64,000 nt of DNA from Devosia algicola (GCF_028816455.1 NZ_CP118246.1:3362501-3426500), one strand, 5' to 3'; numbered from the stretch's first letter, positions 9,793 to 19,524 are shown. The notes: generated by a model not told the origin, from the letters alone. Made by a program: numbers and translations.

Positions 9793-9809
9793 ATGTAATA
9801 TCATTACAT
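9793..9809. promoter_or_regulatory. Putative Zur operator upstream of the zinc operon
   Basis: Perfect inverted repeat ATGTAAT-atc-ATTACAT, AT-rich in a GC-rich context, 23 bases upstream of the start of the 39-residue ORF. Fur-family operators have this size and symmetry. Assignment to the Zur protein encoded in the same operon is inference. Confidence 0.65.
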
Positions 9810-9889
9810 TTAGCGCAATAGCATTCGGCGCGTCAATCGGTCAGACACCGGTTCTGGCGCATTGACCTGTTCGCCCCGTCATGGCACAC

Positions 9890-10083
9890 CAAAGGGGTGA
9901 TGGTTCCTCGCGCCCAGGTGGCAACAGGATCAAAAGGGAACACGGTGCGGATTACCCATCAGGGGCCAAAACCGGGACTGCCCCCGCAACTGTAAGCGGT
10001 GCGCTTCTTTCAAATGCCACTGGCCAATTTGGTCGGGAAGGCGAGGGGCTGTATCCACCGCGAGTCAGGAGACCTGCCAGCAC
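9890..10083 (+). promoter_or_regulatory. Cobalamin (AdoCbl) riboswitch
   Basis: The conserved blocks of the B12 riboswitch appear in order: GGTTCCTCGCGCCC (9902 on), the AAAAGGGAACACGGTG block, the B12 box CCCCCGCAACTGTAAGCGG (about 9983-10001), the CCACTGG...GGGAAGGCG block and the closing GAGTCAGGAGACCTGCC (about 10062-10078). It lies 52 bases upstream of the cbtB start and would reduce expression of cbtB-cbtA-cobW-cobN-cobO when adenosylcobalamin is plentiful. Confidence 0.95.
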
Positions 10084-10134
10084 AGATGAACGGGCTTGTG
10101 CCCACACTGTCACACGCACACGGAGGGTGTTGCC

Positions 10135-10317
10135 TTGAATATAACGACCCAGACGACCACTCTTGCCTCTCTTTCAATTTCCCAGCGCGCCATCGCCGCC
10201 GGTCTTGCCTTGTTTTTGGGCCTGACCATGCTCTACGGCGTCGGTTTTGCCAGCGACATGGCCCTGCATAATGGCGCCCACGACACCCGCCATGCCATGG
10301 GTTTTCCCTGCCACTAG
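10135..10317 (+). CDS. cbtB: CbtB-type cobalt transporter subunit
   Basis: Small membrane protein (60 residues) with one hydrophobic helix (about 18-40) and the family's C-terminal metal-binding tail HNGAHDTRHAMGFPCH, rich in His and ending in Cys-His. It pairs with CbtA in a B12-regulated cobalt uptake system. The TTG at 10135 was chosen because GGAGGG lies eight bases upstream and the product then has family length. An upstream in-frame TTG at 10096 would run into the riboswitch tail. It is the first gene after the riboswitch. Confidence 0.9.
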   Translation: MNITTQTTTLASLSISQRAIAAGLALFLGLTMLYGVGFASDMALHNGAHDTRHAMGFPCH

Positions 10318-10356
10318 GCTATTTGGAAGCGCCGCTGAGCGGCCCGAGAGAATTAA

Positions 10357-11130
10357 ATGCAATTGTTTCAGCGAATCTTTTTCGCTGCGGTCCTAGCCGG
10401 ACTCGCAGCAGGCCTTGTTATGTCCGCCCTCCAGCAATGGAAGGTCGTGCCTCTGATCTTGAAGGCCGAAACTTTCGAAAATGCCGAACAGGTCCACGAC
10501 CACGCCGTTGTGGCTCATGACCACGCCTCCGACACCCCCGCCCATGACGATGCTGTCCCTACAACAGTGACGGCGGCTCATGCCCATGCCGATAATGCCT
10601 GGGCGCCACAGGACGGGTTCGAACGCACCCTTTATACGGTACTGGCAGATGTGCTGGGCTCAATCGCCTTTGCCTTCCTGCTGGTCGCCACAGCCATTGT
10701 CGTAAAAATCGACATCACCCCGCGCAACGGTCTTCTTTGGGGCCTTGGGGGGTGGATGGCCTTCCAGCTTGCCCCTGCCTTTGGCCTGCCGCCCGAATTG
10801 CCCGGCATGGCCGCCGCCGATCTTGGCGCCCGCCAGCTCTGGTGGTGGGGCGCGGCAATCGCTAGCGCTTGTGCCTTTCTGTTAATCGCCAAACGGGCCA
10901 ATCCGGTCAGCTTTGCTATTGCGACATTCCTGCTTTTGGCGCCCCATGTCATCGGAGCGCCAGCCGCGCCCGACGAGCCGAGCGCCGTGCCTGCCCATCT
11001 GGCCACCGCCTTTGCTGCCTCGGCATTGACTGTCTCAGCCGTCTATTGGCTGCTCGTCGGCCCGTTGATCGGCTATTTCAACCAGCTTTTTCAAAACACT
11101 GCCCCCGCCAACCGGAGCGCCACCCTATGA
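10357..11130 (+). CDS. cbtA: CbtA-type cobalt transporter subunit
   Basis: Integral membrane protein of 257 residues predicted to move cobalt into the cell with CbtB. There is an N-terminal helix (about 5-25), a loop rich in His and Asp (about 47-85, e.g. HDHAVVAHDHASD) that could bind Co(II), then four to five further hydrophobic helices. It starts 40 bases after cbtB and overlaps cobW by the ATGA at 11127-11130. The function is inferred from the family and from riboswitch control, not from a demonstrated substrate. Confidence 0.9.
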   Translation: MQLFQRIFFAAVLAGLAAGLVMSALQQWKVVPLILKAETFENAEQVHDHAVVAHDHASDTPAHDDAVPTTVTAAHAHADNAWAPQDGFERTLYTVLADVLGSIAFAFLLVATAIVVKIDITPRNGLLWGLGGWMAFQLAPAFGLPPELPGMAAADLGARQLWWWGAAIASACAFLLIAKRANPVSFAIATFLLLAPHVIGAPAAPDEPSAVPAHLATAFAASALTVSAVYWLLVGPLIGYFNQLFQNTAPANRSATL

Positions 11131-12170
11131 GCAAGATCCCAACAACCGTCATCACTGGCTTTCTCGGCGCCGGCAAAACCACACTAGTGCGCCATTTGCT
11201 CAGCCACGCAAAAGGCAAGCGCATCGCGCTGATCATCAATGAATTCGGCGATATCGGCGTCGATAAGGCTGTTCTGGCCGGGTGCGGCGATGAAACCTGC
11301 CGCGAAGAGGATATGGTCGAACTGGCCAATGGCTGCATCTGCTGCACCGTGGCCGAAGATTTCATTCCCACCATGACCCAATTGCTCGACCGGCCCGACA
11401 CCTTTGACCACATCATTATCGAAACATCCGGTCTGGCGCTGCCCCAGCCCCTGATCCGGGCTTTCAACTGGCCCGAAATCAAATCCCGCGTCACGGTCGA
11501 TGCCGTGGTCACCGTTGCCGACGCCGCCGCTCTGGCCGAAGGTCGCTTTGCCTCAAACGAAGCCGCCGTCGATGCCCAGCGACAGGCCGATGCCATGCTC
11601 GACCACGAAACCCCGTTGGGCGAATTGTTTGAAGACCAATTGACCGCCGCCGATCTGATCGTTCTTAACAAGACCGATCTGGTAACGGCTGAACAATTAG
11701 CCAGCATCGAAGCGGTCCTCCGCGCTGAACTACGTCCGGGCACCGGCATCATCCACGCTCAAAATGGCCATGTTGACCTCGGCGCACTGCTTGGCCTCGG
11801 CTTGTCCACCGAAGACAATATCGAACAGCGCCAGAGCCATCATGAACTTGAACATGATGGCGAAGGCCACGAGCATGATGATTTCGACAGTTTTTCCATC
11901 CGCCTGCCAAAAGTTTCGGGCAAGGATCAGCTATTGGCCACCATTGAATCGACAATTCGAACCCATGATGTGTTGCGCCTCAAGGGCTTTGCCGCCATCG
12001 ACGGTTCGCCCGCACGCCTCTCCATTCAGGCGGTCGGACCGCGCGTTACCGCCTATTTCGACCGGCCATGGGCCGATGGCGAAACGCGCGAAACAGCCCT
12101 TGTGGTCATTGGCGAACAACCGCTTGATCACGCCGCCATCACCGCCAGCCTTAACGGCGCTGCGGCCTGA
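11127..12170 (+). CDS. cobW: CobW, G3E GTPase of cobalt/cobalamin metabolism
   Basis: G3E-family P-loop GTPase, a metallochaperone thought to supply cobalt to the CobNST chelatase. The 347-residue product has Walker A GFLGAGKTT (about 10-18), the metal-binding NGCICCT (CxCC, about 70-76), the base motif NKTD (about 178) and a His/Asp/Glu-rich stretch HHELEHDGEGHEHDD (about 238-252). The frame is open far upstream, but the ATG at 11127 overlapping the cbtA stop matches the family start. The TGATG junction at its end couples it to cobN. Confidence 0.95.
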   Translation: MSKIPTTVITGFLGAGKTTLVRHLLSHAKGKRIALIINEFGDIGVDKAVLAGCGDETCREEDMVELANGCICCTVAEDFIPTMTQLLDRPDTFDHIIIETSGLALPQPLIRAFNWPEIKSRVTVDAVVTVADAAALAEGRFASNEAAVDAQRQADAMLDHETPLGELFEDQLTAADLIVLNKTDLVTAEQLASIEAVLRAELRPGTGIIHAQNGHVDLGALLGLGLSTEDNIEQRQSHHELEHDGEGHEHDDFDSFSIRLPKVSGKDQLLATIESTIRTHDVLRLKGFAAIDGSPARLSIQAVGPRVTAYFDRPWADGETRETALVVIGEQPLDHAAITASLNGAAA

Positions 12171-15100
12171 TGCATCTGCTTTCGGCCCAGGCTGGCGCGA
12201 TCCAGCAGGATGGAGAAGCCATCGATCTGGCCCAGACGCCGGGCGCGCTGATCTTTGCCTCCGCCGCCGATAGCGAACTGGCCATGCTCGCCGGCGCTGC
12301 CGATCGCTCTGGCGAAACAGGGCTGCGCCTCGCCAATACCTTGCGCCTGTCTCACAATTATTCGGTCGATCTCTGGCTGGAGCAAACCGTGCGTCACGCC
12401 AGGATCGTCGTCGTGCGGCTCTTGGGCGGCGCTGCCTATTGGCAATATGGCGTAGACGAACTGACAGCCCTATGTGCCAACCACAAGATCGCGCTGGCGC
12501 TGCTCCCCGGCGACGCCAATCCCGATCCCATATTGCGGCATCGATCAACCATCCACCCCGATGATTGGTCAGCCCTGCACGCCCTTTTTACCGCTGGTGG
12601 TCCCGACAATGCCGACCGGATCCTTGCAGCCCTCAACCAGTTGGCAACGCCGCACGCCTTGGGCGCGCAACGATTGGCCAGGGATGCTGATAAGGATTTC
12701 GCCCCGGCCCCCTTTGCCCGTTTCGGCCTGTGGCACCCGGCTTTGGGCATAACCGAACCCGAAGCCCTTGCCGCCTACAACGCCAAAACGGTGCCGGATG
12801 CGGTCGCCAATATCCCGATCCTGTTTTATCGCGCAGCGCTCGAAGGGGCGGGCACGGCCACGCTCGAAGCCTTGATTGCTGCTCTGACGGCAGCCGATCT
12901 CGTTCCGGTCCCACTGGTCATTTCGTCGCTGAAGGAAGGGGCATGCGTACGGTTCGTACAAAATGCACTGGCCCGATTCCAGCCAGCCGCCATCCTGAAC
13001 CTGACCGGTTTCGCGCTCGGCCTCGATGGGCTTGAAGCAAAATCCAATCCCTTTGCGGAAATTGACGCGCCCATCATCCAGCTGCTGCAAGGCGGGCGTC
13101 CTATTGAGCAATATCAAGCCGACCCGCAGGGCCTCTCTGCCAAGGACCTGGCGATGCAGGTGGTCATGCCCGAACTTGATGGCCGCATCGGCGCCATCCT
13201 CGTGGGCCACAAGCAACAGGCCCTCTGGCACAACCGGAGCCAGTGTCCGCTCTCGGCCTATGCCCCCGACGCCTCGGGCATCGCCCGCGCCACGAACTTG
13301 GCCCAAAATTATGCCCGCCTGCGCGCCACCCCGCGTGCGCAACGCAAAATCGGGCTGATTCTTGCCAACTATCCCATCCGCGATGGCCGTCTGGCCAATG
13401 GCGTCGGTTATGATGCACCCCAATCGAGCGTCGAAATTCTCAAGGCTCTCAAGGCCGAAGGCTACCGCCTCGACGTTCCCGAGAATGGCAATGCACTGAT
13501 CGAATCGTTGCAGGCCGGCCCAACCAACGCCAACCCGCAGCGCGGCGCCAGCAAAGCCCAACTGACCCTTGCCCGCTACAATACGCTCTTCGCTGCGCTG
13601 CCCGAAAAAATCCGAACGGAAGTCACCACCCGCTGGGGCCAACCCGAAGCCGACCCGTTCCTGCGCGGCGACGTCTTTCATCTCCCGGCCCTGATCTTTG
13701 GCAACCTCACCATTCTGCTGCAGCCCGCCCGCGGTTATGATCGTGACGAAACCGCCAACTACCATGATCCCGATCTCGTGCCGCCCCACGCCTACCTTGC
13801 CGCCTATCTCTGGTTGCGCCACGAATTTGCCGCCCATGCCCTCATTCACAATGGCAAGCACGGAAATCTCGAATGGCTTCCCGGCAAGGCGACGGCGCTC
13901 GATGAAACCAGCTACCCTGACGCGCTTTGGGGCCAATTGCCCCATCTTTATCCATTCATTGTCAATGATCCCGGCGAGGGCACTCAGGCCAAGCGGCGCA
14001 CCGGCGCTACCATCATTGATCATCTTGTCCCACCGCTGACGCGGGCCGAAACCTATGGCCCGCTCAAAGATCTCGAAGCCCTGCTCGACGAATATTACGC
14101 CGCCTCCGGCATGGACCGCCGCCGCCTCAGCGATCTCAAGCGCCGCATTCTCGATTTCACCCGCGACACCCGCCTTGATCGCGACATCGCCCTGCCGGAC
14201 GATCCCGACGCGGCGCTGGCCAAAATCGACAACTTCCTTTGCGATCTCAAGGAAGCCCAGATCCGCGACGGCCTGCATATTTTTGGCCAGTCGCCCACCG
14301 GTGATTTGGAGCGCGATCTGATCGTGGCACTGGCGCGTGTTCCACGCGGGGATAATGGCGGCGGCGAGGCGTCCATCATTCGCGCTTTGGCCGATGATCT
14401 GAAATTGGGCTTCGATGCGCTGAGCGCAGAGACTCGGTTCCCCATGGTGTGGTCCCCAGGTGACACTCAACGCTGACACGGTGCTAACAGATGTGCGCAC
14501 CAATGGTGACATGGTCGAGGTGCTCGAAACCCTTGCCGCAAGCCTTGTTTCAGGCACATCCCCAGAACCGGAATGGACTGCCACCAAGGCGGTTCTGCAA
14601 ACCGTTCAAACCACCATCCGCCCTCGCCTTGCCGCCAGCGGTCCCAATGAAATCAAGGCCTTGATTGACGGTCTCGATGGAAAGTTCATCGCCCCCGGCC
14701 CATCCGGTGCCCCCTCGCGCGGCCGCCTGGACGTGCTGCCGACGGGCCGAAATTTCTTCTCGCTCGACAATCGCGCCGTTCCCACCCCAACCGCTTGGGA
14801 ATTGGGTCGCCAATCGGCGGAAAACACCATCCTGCGCCACTTTCAGGATCATGGCGTCTACCTCAAGTCCCTGGCGCTCTCTGTCTGGGGCACTGCCAAT
14901 ATGCGCACCGGTGGCGACGATATCGCCCAGGCTCTGGCCTTTATCGGTGCCAAGCCAAAATGGGACCCGTCCTCACTGCGCGTCTCGGGCTATGAAATCA
15001 TTCCCTTGGCCAGGCTGGGTCGTCCCCGCATTGACGTGACCCTCCGGATTTCGGGCTTTTTTCGCGACGCCTTCCCGGCCCAGATCGCCCTATTCGACCG

Positions 15101-15917
15101 CGCTATCCGTGCCATTGGTGCCTTGGACGAGCCTGAGGATCAAAACCCCGTCGCCGCCCGCATGCGCACCGACGCGCTCGGACTCATGGCCTCTGGCTCG
15201 AGTGAGGCCGATGCCGCCCTCGCGGCCGGTCATCGAATTTTCGGTTCAAAACCGGGCGCTTACGGTGCCGGGCTGCAGGGCCTGATGGATTCTGGTCAGT
15301 GGCAAACCAAGGCAAATCTGGCCGACGCCTTCCTCAACTGGGGGCAATATGCCTATGGGGTTCAGGCAGCAGGCATTCCCGAGCGCGCCCGCTTTGCCGC
15401 GCGCCTTTCCCAGATTGATGCGGTGGTCCACAATCAGGACAATCGCGAGCACGATCTGCTCGATAGCGACGACTATTATCAGTTCGAGGGAGGGCTGGCC
15501 GTGACGGTCGAAACCCTTTCCGGCAGTCAACCCGCCGCCTACCACAACGATCACTCCCGCCCTGAGCATGTGTTAACGCGAACGCTAACCGAAGAAATCG
15601 CCAAAGTCATGCGCTCGCGCGTGGTAAATCCTAAATGGATCAATGGCTTGCACCGTCATGGTTACAAGGGTGCCTTCGAAATCATCGCCACTGTTGATTA
15701 CATGTTCGCCTTCGCCGCCACCACCGGCGCTGTCAAAACGCACCATTTCGACCTCGCCTTCGAAGCCTTCGTCGAGGACGAGAGCACGCGCGATTTCATC
15801 AAGAAAAACAATAGCTTCGGCTATGATGAATTGCTGAAAAAATTCCGTGAAGCCATCACGCGTGGCCTCTGGACACCTCGCTCCAACTCCGCCTACGCTC
15901 TTCTCGAGGAGACCCCC
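12170..15917 (+). CDS. cobN: Cobaltochelatase subunit CobN, one frameshift and no visible stop
   Basis: Large subunit of the ATP-dependent aerobic-type cobaltochelatase, which inserts Co(II) into hydrogenobyrinate diamide with CobS and CobT (not in this window). The frame breaks at GAGACTC, 14429-14435; reading GAGCTC restores LSAELGSPWCGP and joins the two halves into about 1250 residues, the normal length. The core motif HNGKHGNLEWLPGK (about residue 560) is intact. As written there is no stop before cobO, so CobN would read directly into CobO. One extra C in the C run at 15912-15916 would end CobN at a TGA at 15923-15925. The start overlaps cobW by one base. Confidence 0.93.
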
Positions 15918-16556
15918 ATGTCTGACCGCCCCAAGAAAACCGACTTAATGACTGAAGCCGAGCGCGACGCCTATCATGCTGAAAAGATGCGTAAAAAGAA
16001 GGAAGCGCGCACCCGCATGCTAGCGACGAAAACCGAAGAGCGCGGCCTGTTGATCGTCCATACCGGTAAGGGAAAGGGCAAATCCACGGCCGCCTTCGGC
16101 ATGGTATTTCGCGCCATTGGTCACGGATTCAAGGTTGGCGTTGTCCAATTCGTCAAGGGCGCATGGGGCACGGGTGAACGCGATATTCTGGAAAAATTTC
16201 AGGACTTTGTGACCATTCGTGCCATGGGCGAGGGCTTTACCTGGGACACCCAGGATCGTCAGCGCGACCTCGCCGCCGCCGCCGCCGCCTGGAAACAGGC
16301 CAAAGAGATGATCGCCGACCCCAGTTACAAGATGGTGTTGCTTGATGAACTCAACATTTGCCTGCGCTACGACTATCTGCCGCTCGAGGAGGTCATCGAG
16401 GTGCTGAAAAACAAGCCCCGTGATACCCACGTCATTGTCACCGGCCGAAATGCCAAGGATGAGTTGATCGAAATTGCCGATCTGGTCACCGAAATGACCG
16501 AAATCAAGCATCCGTTTCGCACCGGTGTAAAAGCCCAGGCTGGCATCGAATTTTAG
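15918..16556 (+). CDS. cobO: Cob(I)yrinic acid a,c-diamide adenosyltransferase
   Basis: CobA/CobO/BtuR-type enzyme that transfers the adenosyl group of ATP to the reduced cobalt of cobyrinic acid diamide. The 212-residue product has a charged N-terminal arm (AYHAEKMRKKKEART), the P-loop HTGKGKGKSTAAFG (about 47-60) and the VLLDELN strand typical of this RecA-like fold. GAGGAG lies six bases before the ATG at 15918, supporting an independent start, although the upstream cobN frame runs through it without a stop. It is the last gene of the riboswitch-led operon. Confidence 0.95.
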   Translation: MSDRPKKTDLMTEAERDAYHAEKMRKKKEARTRMLATKTEERGLLIVHTGKGKGKSTAAFGMVFRAIGHGFKVGVVQFVKGAWGTGERDILEKFQDFVTIRAMGEGFTWDTQDRQRDLAAAAAAWKQAKEMIADPSYKMVLLDELNICLRYDYLPLEEVIEVLKNKPRDTHVIVTGRNAKDELIEIADLVTEMTEIKHPFRTGVKAQAGIEF

Positions 16557-16566
16557 CCGATTGAGG

Positions 16567-17055
16567 TCATTGTCGGCAGGTTTTTGATGTTTCGACGCTC
16601 AGAGACGTCACAAGTCGCTCAACGACCGCGTTCATGGTCGCGATGTCCGGCATCGAATATTTGAGCTGAAACGCCCCATATTGGCTGCCGCCACAGAGCG
16701 CAATCAGGCGCTGGTACAAAACGCGTTGGCCCGAGACCGCCGAAAAGCTGGCCCAGGTCGGCGTCGTGGCCTGATAGGTGATATTCCAGCCATCGTCGGT
16801 AAGATATTCCATGCGCTCCGCAGTTTCGTCCTCGAACCCCTCCAGTGCATTTCCACCCCACACAACAAGGGATTGGGCGCGCACCGGACGCTCAAACCTT
16901 TGACCATCGCCATTGTCGCTCTCACCAGACCCAACGAAATCCGGTGGAATATCAATGCCGTAACCGAATCGCAAATTTGAATAATGTCCCCACGCTGTCG
17001 CCATCGCTGGCGTAACGCAGATCAACATGGCAATCACGAAAATAGCGCGCATCAT
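16567..17055 (-). CDS. Exported protein of unknown function
   Basis: A 162-residue protein with a clear signal peptide (MMRAIFVIAMLICVTPAMATA), so periplasmic or secreted. The mature part has a segment GYGIDIPPDFVGSGESDNGDG and two cysteines (ALCGG, KTCRQ) that may pair. The start at 17055 was preferred over the upstream in-frame extension because the signal peptide begins there; a second ATG lies at 17052. I recognise no domain. It converges on cobO, with 10 bases between the stops, and appears unrelated to the cobalamin genes. Confidence 0.7.
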   Translation of the reverse strand: MMRAIFVIAMLICVTPAMATAWGHYSNLRFGYGIDIPPDFVGSGESDNGDGQRFERPVRAQSLVVWGGNALEGFEDETAERMEYLTDDGWNITYQATTPTWASFSAVSGQRVLYQRLIALCGGSQYGAFQLKYSMPDIATMNAVVERLVTSLSVETSKTCRQ

Positions 17056-17101
17056 GTCAGTTTGCCTGCAGCTTATTGTTTCGGCAAGCGCCGGGTGCAG
17101 C

Positions 17102-18015
17102 CTAGACCACCACGATGCCGGAATGTTTGGCTTTGTCTTCGGGTTCAACGTGAATGGTGACCTGCACATCCTCAACCGCTTTGCGCAGTTCCGCTTCAAC
17201 CCGATCGCAGATATTGTGCGCGTCATCAACGCTCATGGCGCCCGGTACCACCAGGTGAAATTCGATAAAGGTCAGTTTTCCGGCTTGCCGGGTTCGAATG
17301 TCGTGGGCTTCAAGGGCGCCGTCGGCATTGCCGGCAATGACTTCACGAATGGTCGTGAGCGTTGACGGTGGTGTCGCCACATCCATTAGTCCGCCAACAC
17401 TCTCACGGATGACACCCCAACCCGACCACAAAATATTCAGAGCCACAAACGCCGCCAGCAATGGGTCAAGGACTGCCCAGCCGGTCACCACCACAAGGAC
17501 GAGGCCAATGAGCACACCAGCGGTTGAAACAACGTCGGTGAACAGGTGTTTGGCGTCCGCGCGAAGCGCCGGCGAACGGACCTTGCGTGCGTACCGCAAC
17601 AGTGCCACGCCCCAAATACCGTTGATCACTGTCGCGCCGGCGCTTGTCAACAGCCCGTTGAGTGGCGCGTCCGTGAACTCCGGCGCGAAAAACCCCAAAA
17701 AGCCTCTCGAAAAATCAGGATTGCCGCAACGATGATCATCACGCCGACAAGGACAGCGGAGAAATATTCGGCCTTGTGATAGCCATAGGGCAGGGCGGCA
17801 TCGGCTGGTCTTTGGGCCAGCCTGACCGCCATGATCGCGGCTATAGCGGTGACCACATTGACAACGGACTCAAGTGCGTCCGAATAGAGCGCGATTGATC
17901 CCGTAACGCGCCAGGCCACGACCTTCAACCCGAGCACCAGCAGCCCTATTGCCAGGCTGACGCTCGCAACGATCATGGTCTGCCGTGATGATTTGTCCGC
18001 CAAATGTTGCCCCAT
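17102..18015 (-). CDS. Cation diffusion facilitator family transporter, one frameshift
   Basis: CDF-type metal/proton antiporter exporting divalent metals. The N-terminal part contains IALYSDALESVVN (a transmembrane metal site with Asp, and Asn where many zinc members have a second Asp) and the later part DAKHLFTDVVSTAG (His and Asp of the partner helix). A cytoplasmic C-terminal domain follows (IEFHLVVPGAMSVDDAH...). The frame breaks at the A run 17697-17701; one more A rejoins REAF to LGFFAPEFTDAPLNG, giving about 304 residues. The ATG at 18015 was chosen; a TTG at 18039 is possible. Its place between cobalamin operons hints at cobalt efflux, but the substrate is not readable from sequence. 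Confidence 0.85.
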
Positions 18016-18157
18016 AGTTCGGCCAGCAGTATCCCTCAAGACTGAATGGCGGGCATAACAATTGCCGAACCTGTCGGCAAGTCATTGTTTTTGCAATTGA
18101 TTTTCAAAAGCGACGGATTGCCGCCACATATCCGGCAAGCCTTTGATTGACCACGCA

Positions 18158-18300
18158 GTTCTGGCGCAATAGAACCTGCATCAGCGCAGCGTTCCACACA
18201 GGAACTGAAACAGAGTTCGGTGCGGTCGACCCAAATCGGGGACCAAGTCCGGAGCCTGCTACGGTTTTTTCGCGAACCTGCCTCTTTGATTCAAACCAAG
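18158..18300 (+). promoter_or_regulatory. Structured leader of the cbiX operon, possible degenerate cobalamin riboswitch
   Basis: The leader contains GTTCT/AGAAC (18160-18177) and GAACT/AGTTC (18203-18219) hairpins. Next comes CGGTGCGG (about 18219-18226), ACCC...GGGG, CCAAGTCCGGAGCCTGC and a T6 run. This order resembles the 3' half of the riboswitch at 9890 (CGGTGCGG, ACCC..GGGG, GAGTCAGGAGACCTGCC), but the canonical B12 box with GCAACTG is missing. The gene it precedes belongs to the same pathway. This is a candidate only. Confidence 0.4.
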
Positions 18301-18308
18301 AGGCGATC

Positions 18309-19520
18309 ATGAGCATTTCGACCCCGCTTACCCTGCCACCCAATACTGGCATCATGCTGTGTGGCCACGGCAGCCGCAATCAGCTGGCCGTGGGTGAATT
18401 CGCCACTCTTGCCGAGCGCCTCCGCGAAAAACTGCCAGGCATTCCGGTCGAGTACGGCTATCTCGAATTTGCCAATCCGGTGATTCATCTGGGGCTGGAC
18501 CGGTTGCGTGAACAGGGTGTCGAAAAAGTATTCGCCGTGCCGGGCATGCTGTTTGCAGCCGGTCACGCCAAGAACGACATTCCCTCGGTACTCAACACCT
18601 ACGCCGCCAGCCACGACGATTTTGACATCACCTATGGCCGCGAGCTTGGCGTCGATCTAAAAATGATCCGCGCCGCGGGCGAGCGGATCGAACAGGCAAT
18701 CAGAGGGGCACCGGATCAGTCCATTGCCCGGCATGAGACACTATTGATGGTCGTCGGGCGTGGCTCATCCGATCCCGACGCCAACTCCAATGTCGCCAAA
18801 ATCATGCGCATGATCTGGGAGGGCATGGGCTTTGGCTGGGGCGAGGTCTGCTATTCCGGCGTCACTTTCCCGCTGGTCACCCCGGCGCTCGATCATGCGG
18901 TAAAGCTTGGCTATCGTCGCATCGTGGTTTTCCCTTATTTCCTCTTCACCGGCGTTTTGGTCAACCGCATCTATGCTGCCGCCGATGAGGCTCAGAAAAA
19001 ATACCCAGGTGTCGAAATTCTCAACGCACCCTACCTAAACGATCATCCACTTGTCATCGACACCGTCGTTGAACGGCTCGAGGAAATGCTGGTCGGCCAG
19101 AACCTGATGAACTGTGCCATGTGCAAATATCGGGAGCAGGTTTTGGGTTTTGAGGCCGAAATCGGCATGGCTCAGGAAAGCCACCACCATCATGTAGAAG
19201 GCGTCGGTGGCGGACTGGAAAACTGCCCTTGCGACGGCGATTGCGACGCCTCCTGCCGCGACGAGGCCTTTTGCAAGACCCATGATCTGCCATGGACCCC
19301 ACTCCATAGCCATGAGCCTCATGGTGACCATGATCACGGTCACAGTCACAGTCACAGTCACAGTCATGATCATGCTTTGCTCAACAAAAAAGCTGGCCAC
19401 AGTCACGATCATGGCGATCACCACCACCATCCCTATCCCCATGCAAACCATCCGCTAGGGCCGGTAACTCTGCCGAAAATTCAGGGCAAACTTGCCCAGA
19501 GCCAGCGCAATAAGGGGTAG
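18309..19520 (+). CDS. cbiX: Sirohydrochlorin cobaltochelatase CbiX, long form with metal-binding tail
   Basis: Inserts Co(II) into sirohydrochlorin at the start of the cobalt-early (anaerobic-type) branch. The 403-residue product has two chelatase repeats: MLCGHGSRN (about 15-23) with the catalytic His, and LMVVGRGSSDPDANS (about 146-160). After residue 270 come NCAMCKYREQVLGFE and CPCDGDCDASC, Cys motifs like those that hold an Fe-S cluster in long CbiX proteins. A tail with HSHSHSHSHDH and HDHGDHHHHPYPH repeats follows. The ATG at 18309 follows AGAGGCGATC. The frame is open upstream, but the leader shows no family sequence. cobH follows four bases after the stop. Confidence 0.95.
   Translation: MSISTPLTLPPNTGIMLCGHGSRNQLAVGEFATLAERLREKLPGIPVEYGYLEFANPVIHLGLDRLREQGVEKVFAVPGMLFAAGHAKNDIPSVLNTYAASHDDFDITYGRELGVDLKMIRAAGERIEQAIRGAPDQSIARHETLLMVVGRGSSDPDANSNVAKIMRMIWEGMGFGWGEVCYSGVTFPLVTPALDHAVKLGYRRIVVFPYFLFTGVLVNRIYAAADEAQKKYPGVEILNAPYLNDHPLVIDTVVERLEEMLVGQNLMNCAMCKYREQVLGFEAEIGMAQESHHHHVEGVGGGLENCPCDGDCDASCRDEAFCKTHDLPWTPLHSHEPHGDHDHGHSHSHSHSHDHALLNKKAGHSHDHGDHHHHPYPHANHPLGPVTLPKIQGKLAQSQRNKG
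19335..19364 (+). repeat. Five tandem 6-bp units inside cbiX
   Basis: CACGGT followed by four exact CACAGT units, encoding the alternating His-Ser part of the CbiX metal-binding tail. Such a tract can change length by slippage without altering the frame. Confidence 0.85.
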
Positions 19521-19524
19521 GCGA

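Noticed and set aside
14441..14444. Contraction of the C run at this point as the cause of the cobN break
   Set aside because: Removing one C also restores the frame, but correcting GAGACTC to GAGCTC a few bases earlier gives a better family match (SAELGSPWCGP) and fits the window-wide pattern.
12569..14587. A 672-codon open frame on the minus strand, antisense to cobN
   Set aside because: cobN is clearly coded on the plus strand with family motifs. Long antisense frames are expected from codon bias at high GC, and the antisense product has no recognisable domain.
19335..19364. Possible CRISPR-like or satellite repeat
   Set aside because: The units are six bases, in frame, and encode the His-rich CbiX tail. 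There are no spacers.
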